NCBI GenBank assembly: GCA_011042595.1
Contig: DQWO01000309.1
Coordinates: 1 to 6,308 of the forward strand
Direction: 5' to 3'
DNA: 6,308 nt
Source: Pseudomonadota bacterium
GTDB lineage: Bacteria; Desulfobacterota; Anaeroferrophillalia; Anaeroferrophillales; Anaeroferrophillaceae
In this document: positions 5,486-6,308 of the stretch, in pieces
Position numbering within the stretch: position 1 is the stretch's first letter
Layout: each line of letters opens with the position of its first letter
The notes under the pieces: generated by a model
Told to the model about the DNA's origin: nothing
Seen by the model: only the letters and a program-made list of their open reading frames with translations
The model's database searches: none
Program-made: the position numbers and the translations under genes

Positions 5486-6286
5486 TTAGCGGACAGGGGG
5501 CATCCTGGTGGGAAGATTTGGCGGTGGATACTGACCAGGATAAGGAGAAACAGGAGGAATATTCTGAACTGCCGGTGGCACAGCACCCTGGCCTGGAAAA
5601 GCAAAAAAATCTTCGGATAAAACCCCCAGTGACTGGCCACTGAACAGTGAAATCAATTTGAGCTGGGCTTTGCTCTGGCCATTAACCACTATCAGGTAAG
5701 GTTGAATAATCAAGCCATATCGTCCTTCTCGACGCAGTTCATTCTGCAGCTGATCAATCAGAATCTGGTTGATCCGGGGAATTCCTGAAATTTTCATGGT
5801 CGTAAACCGACCCAGCTGCAATGCCATAACTTCCGTTGCCTCACTGGAAAGAGGGGGGAAGCCGGTCAAATTCTTTACCGGTGCAACATAAGCCATGATC
5901 GGCACAGGGATTATTACCTGGTCTCCAACCACCAATGTTTTTTCCTGCCGGACAATCAAAGCCCGGGAAACGCTGCCCGCTGACTCAACAACAGAGACAA
6001 CACCTTTAAATATTCGGCTAAAGGCCTTCTCAGGATTTTTTTGATCCTGGGTACTGGCATCATAAACCAGAAATTCAGCCCCTTCCCCGGGAACGGTGCC
6101 GCCGGCAAACTCAACAATGGCTTCATTTTTCTCCTTGATGATGGATACAATTTGTCCCTTGCCGTACAGGTTCTGTTCCACCTGGTCAAAAAGAGAAACC
6201 AGTGCATCCGTCAGTGATGCTGCCCCGGCAGAAACCGCAAAAAAAAGAAAACATACAAGGATAAAAGACTGGCAGAGTTTACGCAT
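5486..6286 (-). CDS. Secreted protein of unknown function with proline-rich C-terminus
   Basis: I do not recognise this 266-residue protein with confidence. It begins MRKLCQSFILVCFLFFAVSAGA, a clear Sec signal peptide (basic start, hydrophobic core 8-18, cleavage near A20-A22). No Cys stands at the cleavage site, so it is not a lipoprotein. The mature protein has a beta-rich segment, GKGQIVSIIKEKNEAIVEFAG (42-62), then GEGAEFLVYD (67-76) and VGDQVIIPVP (120-129). That layout resembles the small SH3-like barrels of FlgT-type envelope proteins. An alpha/beta region follows (about 147-225) with ILIDQLQNELRREGRYGLIIQPYLIV. The tail from about 230 is rich in Pro, Gly and Gln with repeated PP and PYP pieces, and is probably disordered. 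The ATG at 6286 is preferred because it gives a standard signal peptide. A GTG at 6301 in the same frame would add five residues; neither start has a strong ribosome-binding site. The upstream promoter lies beyond the window. Confidence 0.75.
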   Translation of the reverse strand: MRKLCQSFILVCFLFFAVSAGAASLTDALVSLFDQVEQNLYGKGQIVSIIKEKNEAIVEFAGGTVPGEGAEFLVYDASTQDQKNPEKAFSRIFKGVVSVVESAGSVSRALIVRQEKTLVVGDQVIIPVPIMAYVAPVKNLTGFPPLSSEATEVMALQLGRFTTMKISGIPRINQILIDQLQNELRREGRYGLIIQPYLIVVNGQSKAQLKLISLFSGQSLGVLSEDFFAFPGQGAVPPAVQNIPPVSPYPGQYPPPNLPTRMPPVR

Positions 6287-6308
6287 AGAATATATACCCA
6301 CTTGATTA

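Noticed and set aside
6287..6301. GTG start at 6301 for the secreted protein
   Set aside because: It adds five residues before a standard signal peptide and has only seven bases of upstream sequence in view with no ribosome-binding site. The ATG at 6286 is the simpler choice, though not proven.
1..6308. CRISPR array, insertion sequence, phage or toxin-antitoxin system
   Set aside because: No regularly spaced repeats, transposase or integrase motifs, terminal inverted repeats or small paired genes were seen on either strand.

Overview
The window is ordinary bacterial chromosome with tightly packed genes. One gene fragment reads rightward at the left edge and four genes read leftward across the rest. 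The TRAP-type 2-oxoacid transporter parts, the Tat-exported binding protein, the single-family malic enzyme repeats and the moderate base composition would suit a Gram-negative proteobacterium or Desulfobacterota-like marine or sediment organism. No marker gene is present, so this placement is a guess.

Layout. 1-612 (+) is the C-terminal part of a TRAP large permease (DctM). It meets the substrate-binding protein gene dctP (716-1816, -) tail to tail across a strong bidirectional terminator at 654-688. Upstream of dctP, a gene-free stretch of about 220 bases (1817-2035) holds a good ribosome-binding site, a plausible sigma70-type promoter, an AT-rich inverted repeat in the presumed leader and a second inverted repeat just after the preceding gene. 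Further right, three leftward genes lie close together and look like one transcription unit: a secreted protein of unknown function (5486-6286), an 842-residue protein made of two complete malic enzyme units in tandem (2931-5459), and an amidohydrolase-2 family protein (2036-2884). The gaps between them are 26 and 46 bases.

The most unusual item is the double malic enzyme. Its first unit keeps the Tyr-Thr-Pro-Gly loop and an apparently intact dinucleotide fold. It has lost the general-base Lys (Val91), the first Asp of the DDQHG motif (Asn158) and both substrate-binding Asn positions (Leu286, and Thr316-Ser317). The second unit keeps all of those residues but has a disturbed Tyr loop (Tyr463-Ser-Ala-Ala-Gly-Val). 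Small bacterial malic enzymes are thought to be dimers with exchanged N-terminal helices, so the fusion may be a covalent pseudo-heterodimer with a single working composite site.

How the genes may work together (inference): the TRAP receptor belongs to the TakP-like branch that binds 2-oxo acids and related monocarboxylates. Malic enzyme interconverts malate and pyruvate, and the amidohydrolase-2 family includes several decarboxylases and hydrolases of carboxylic acids. The region may therefore serve uptake and central conversion of small organic acids.
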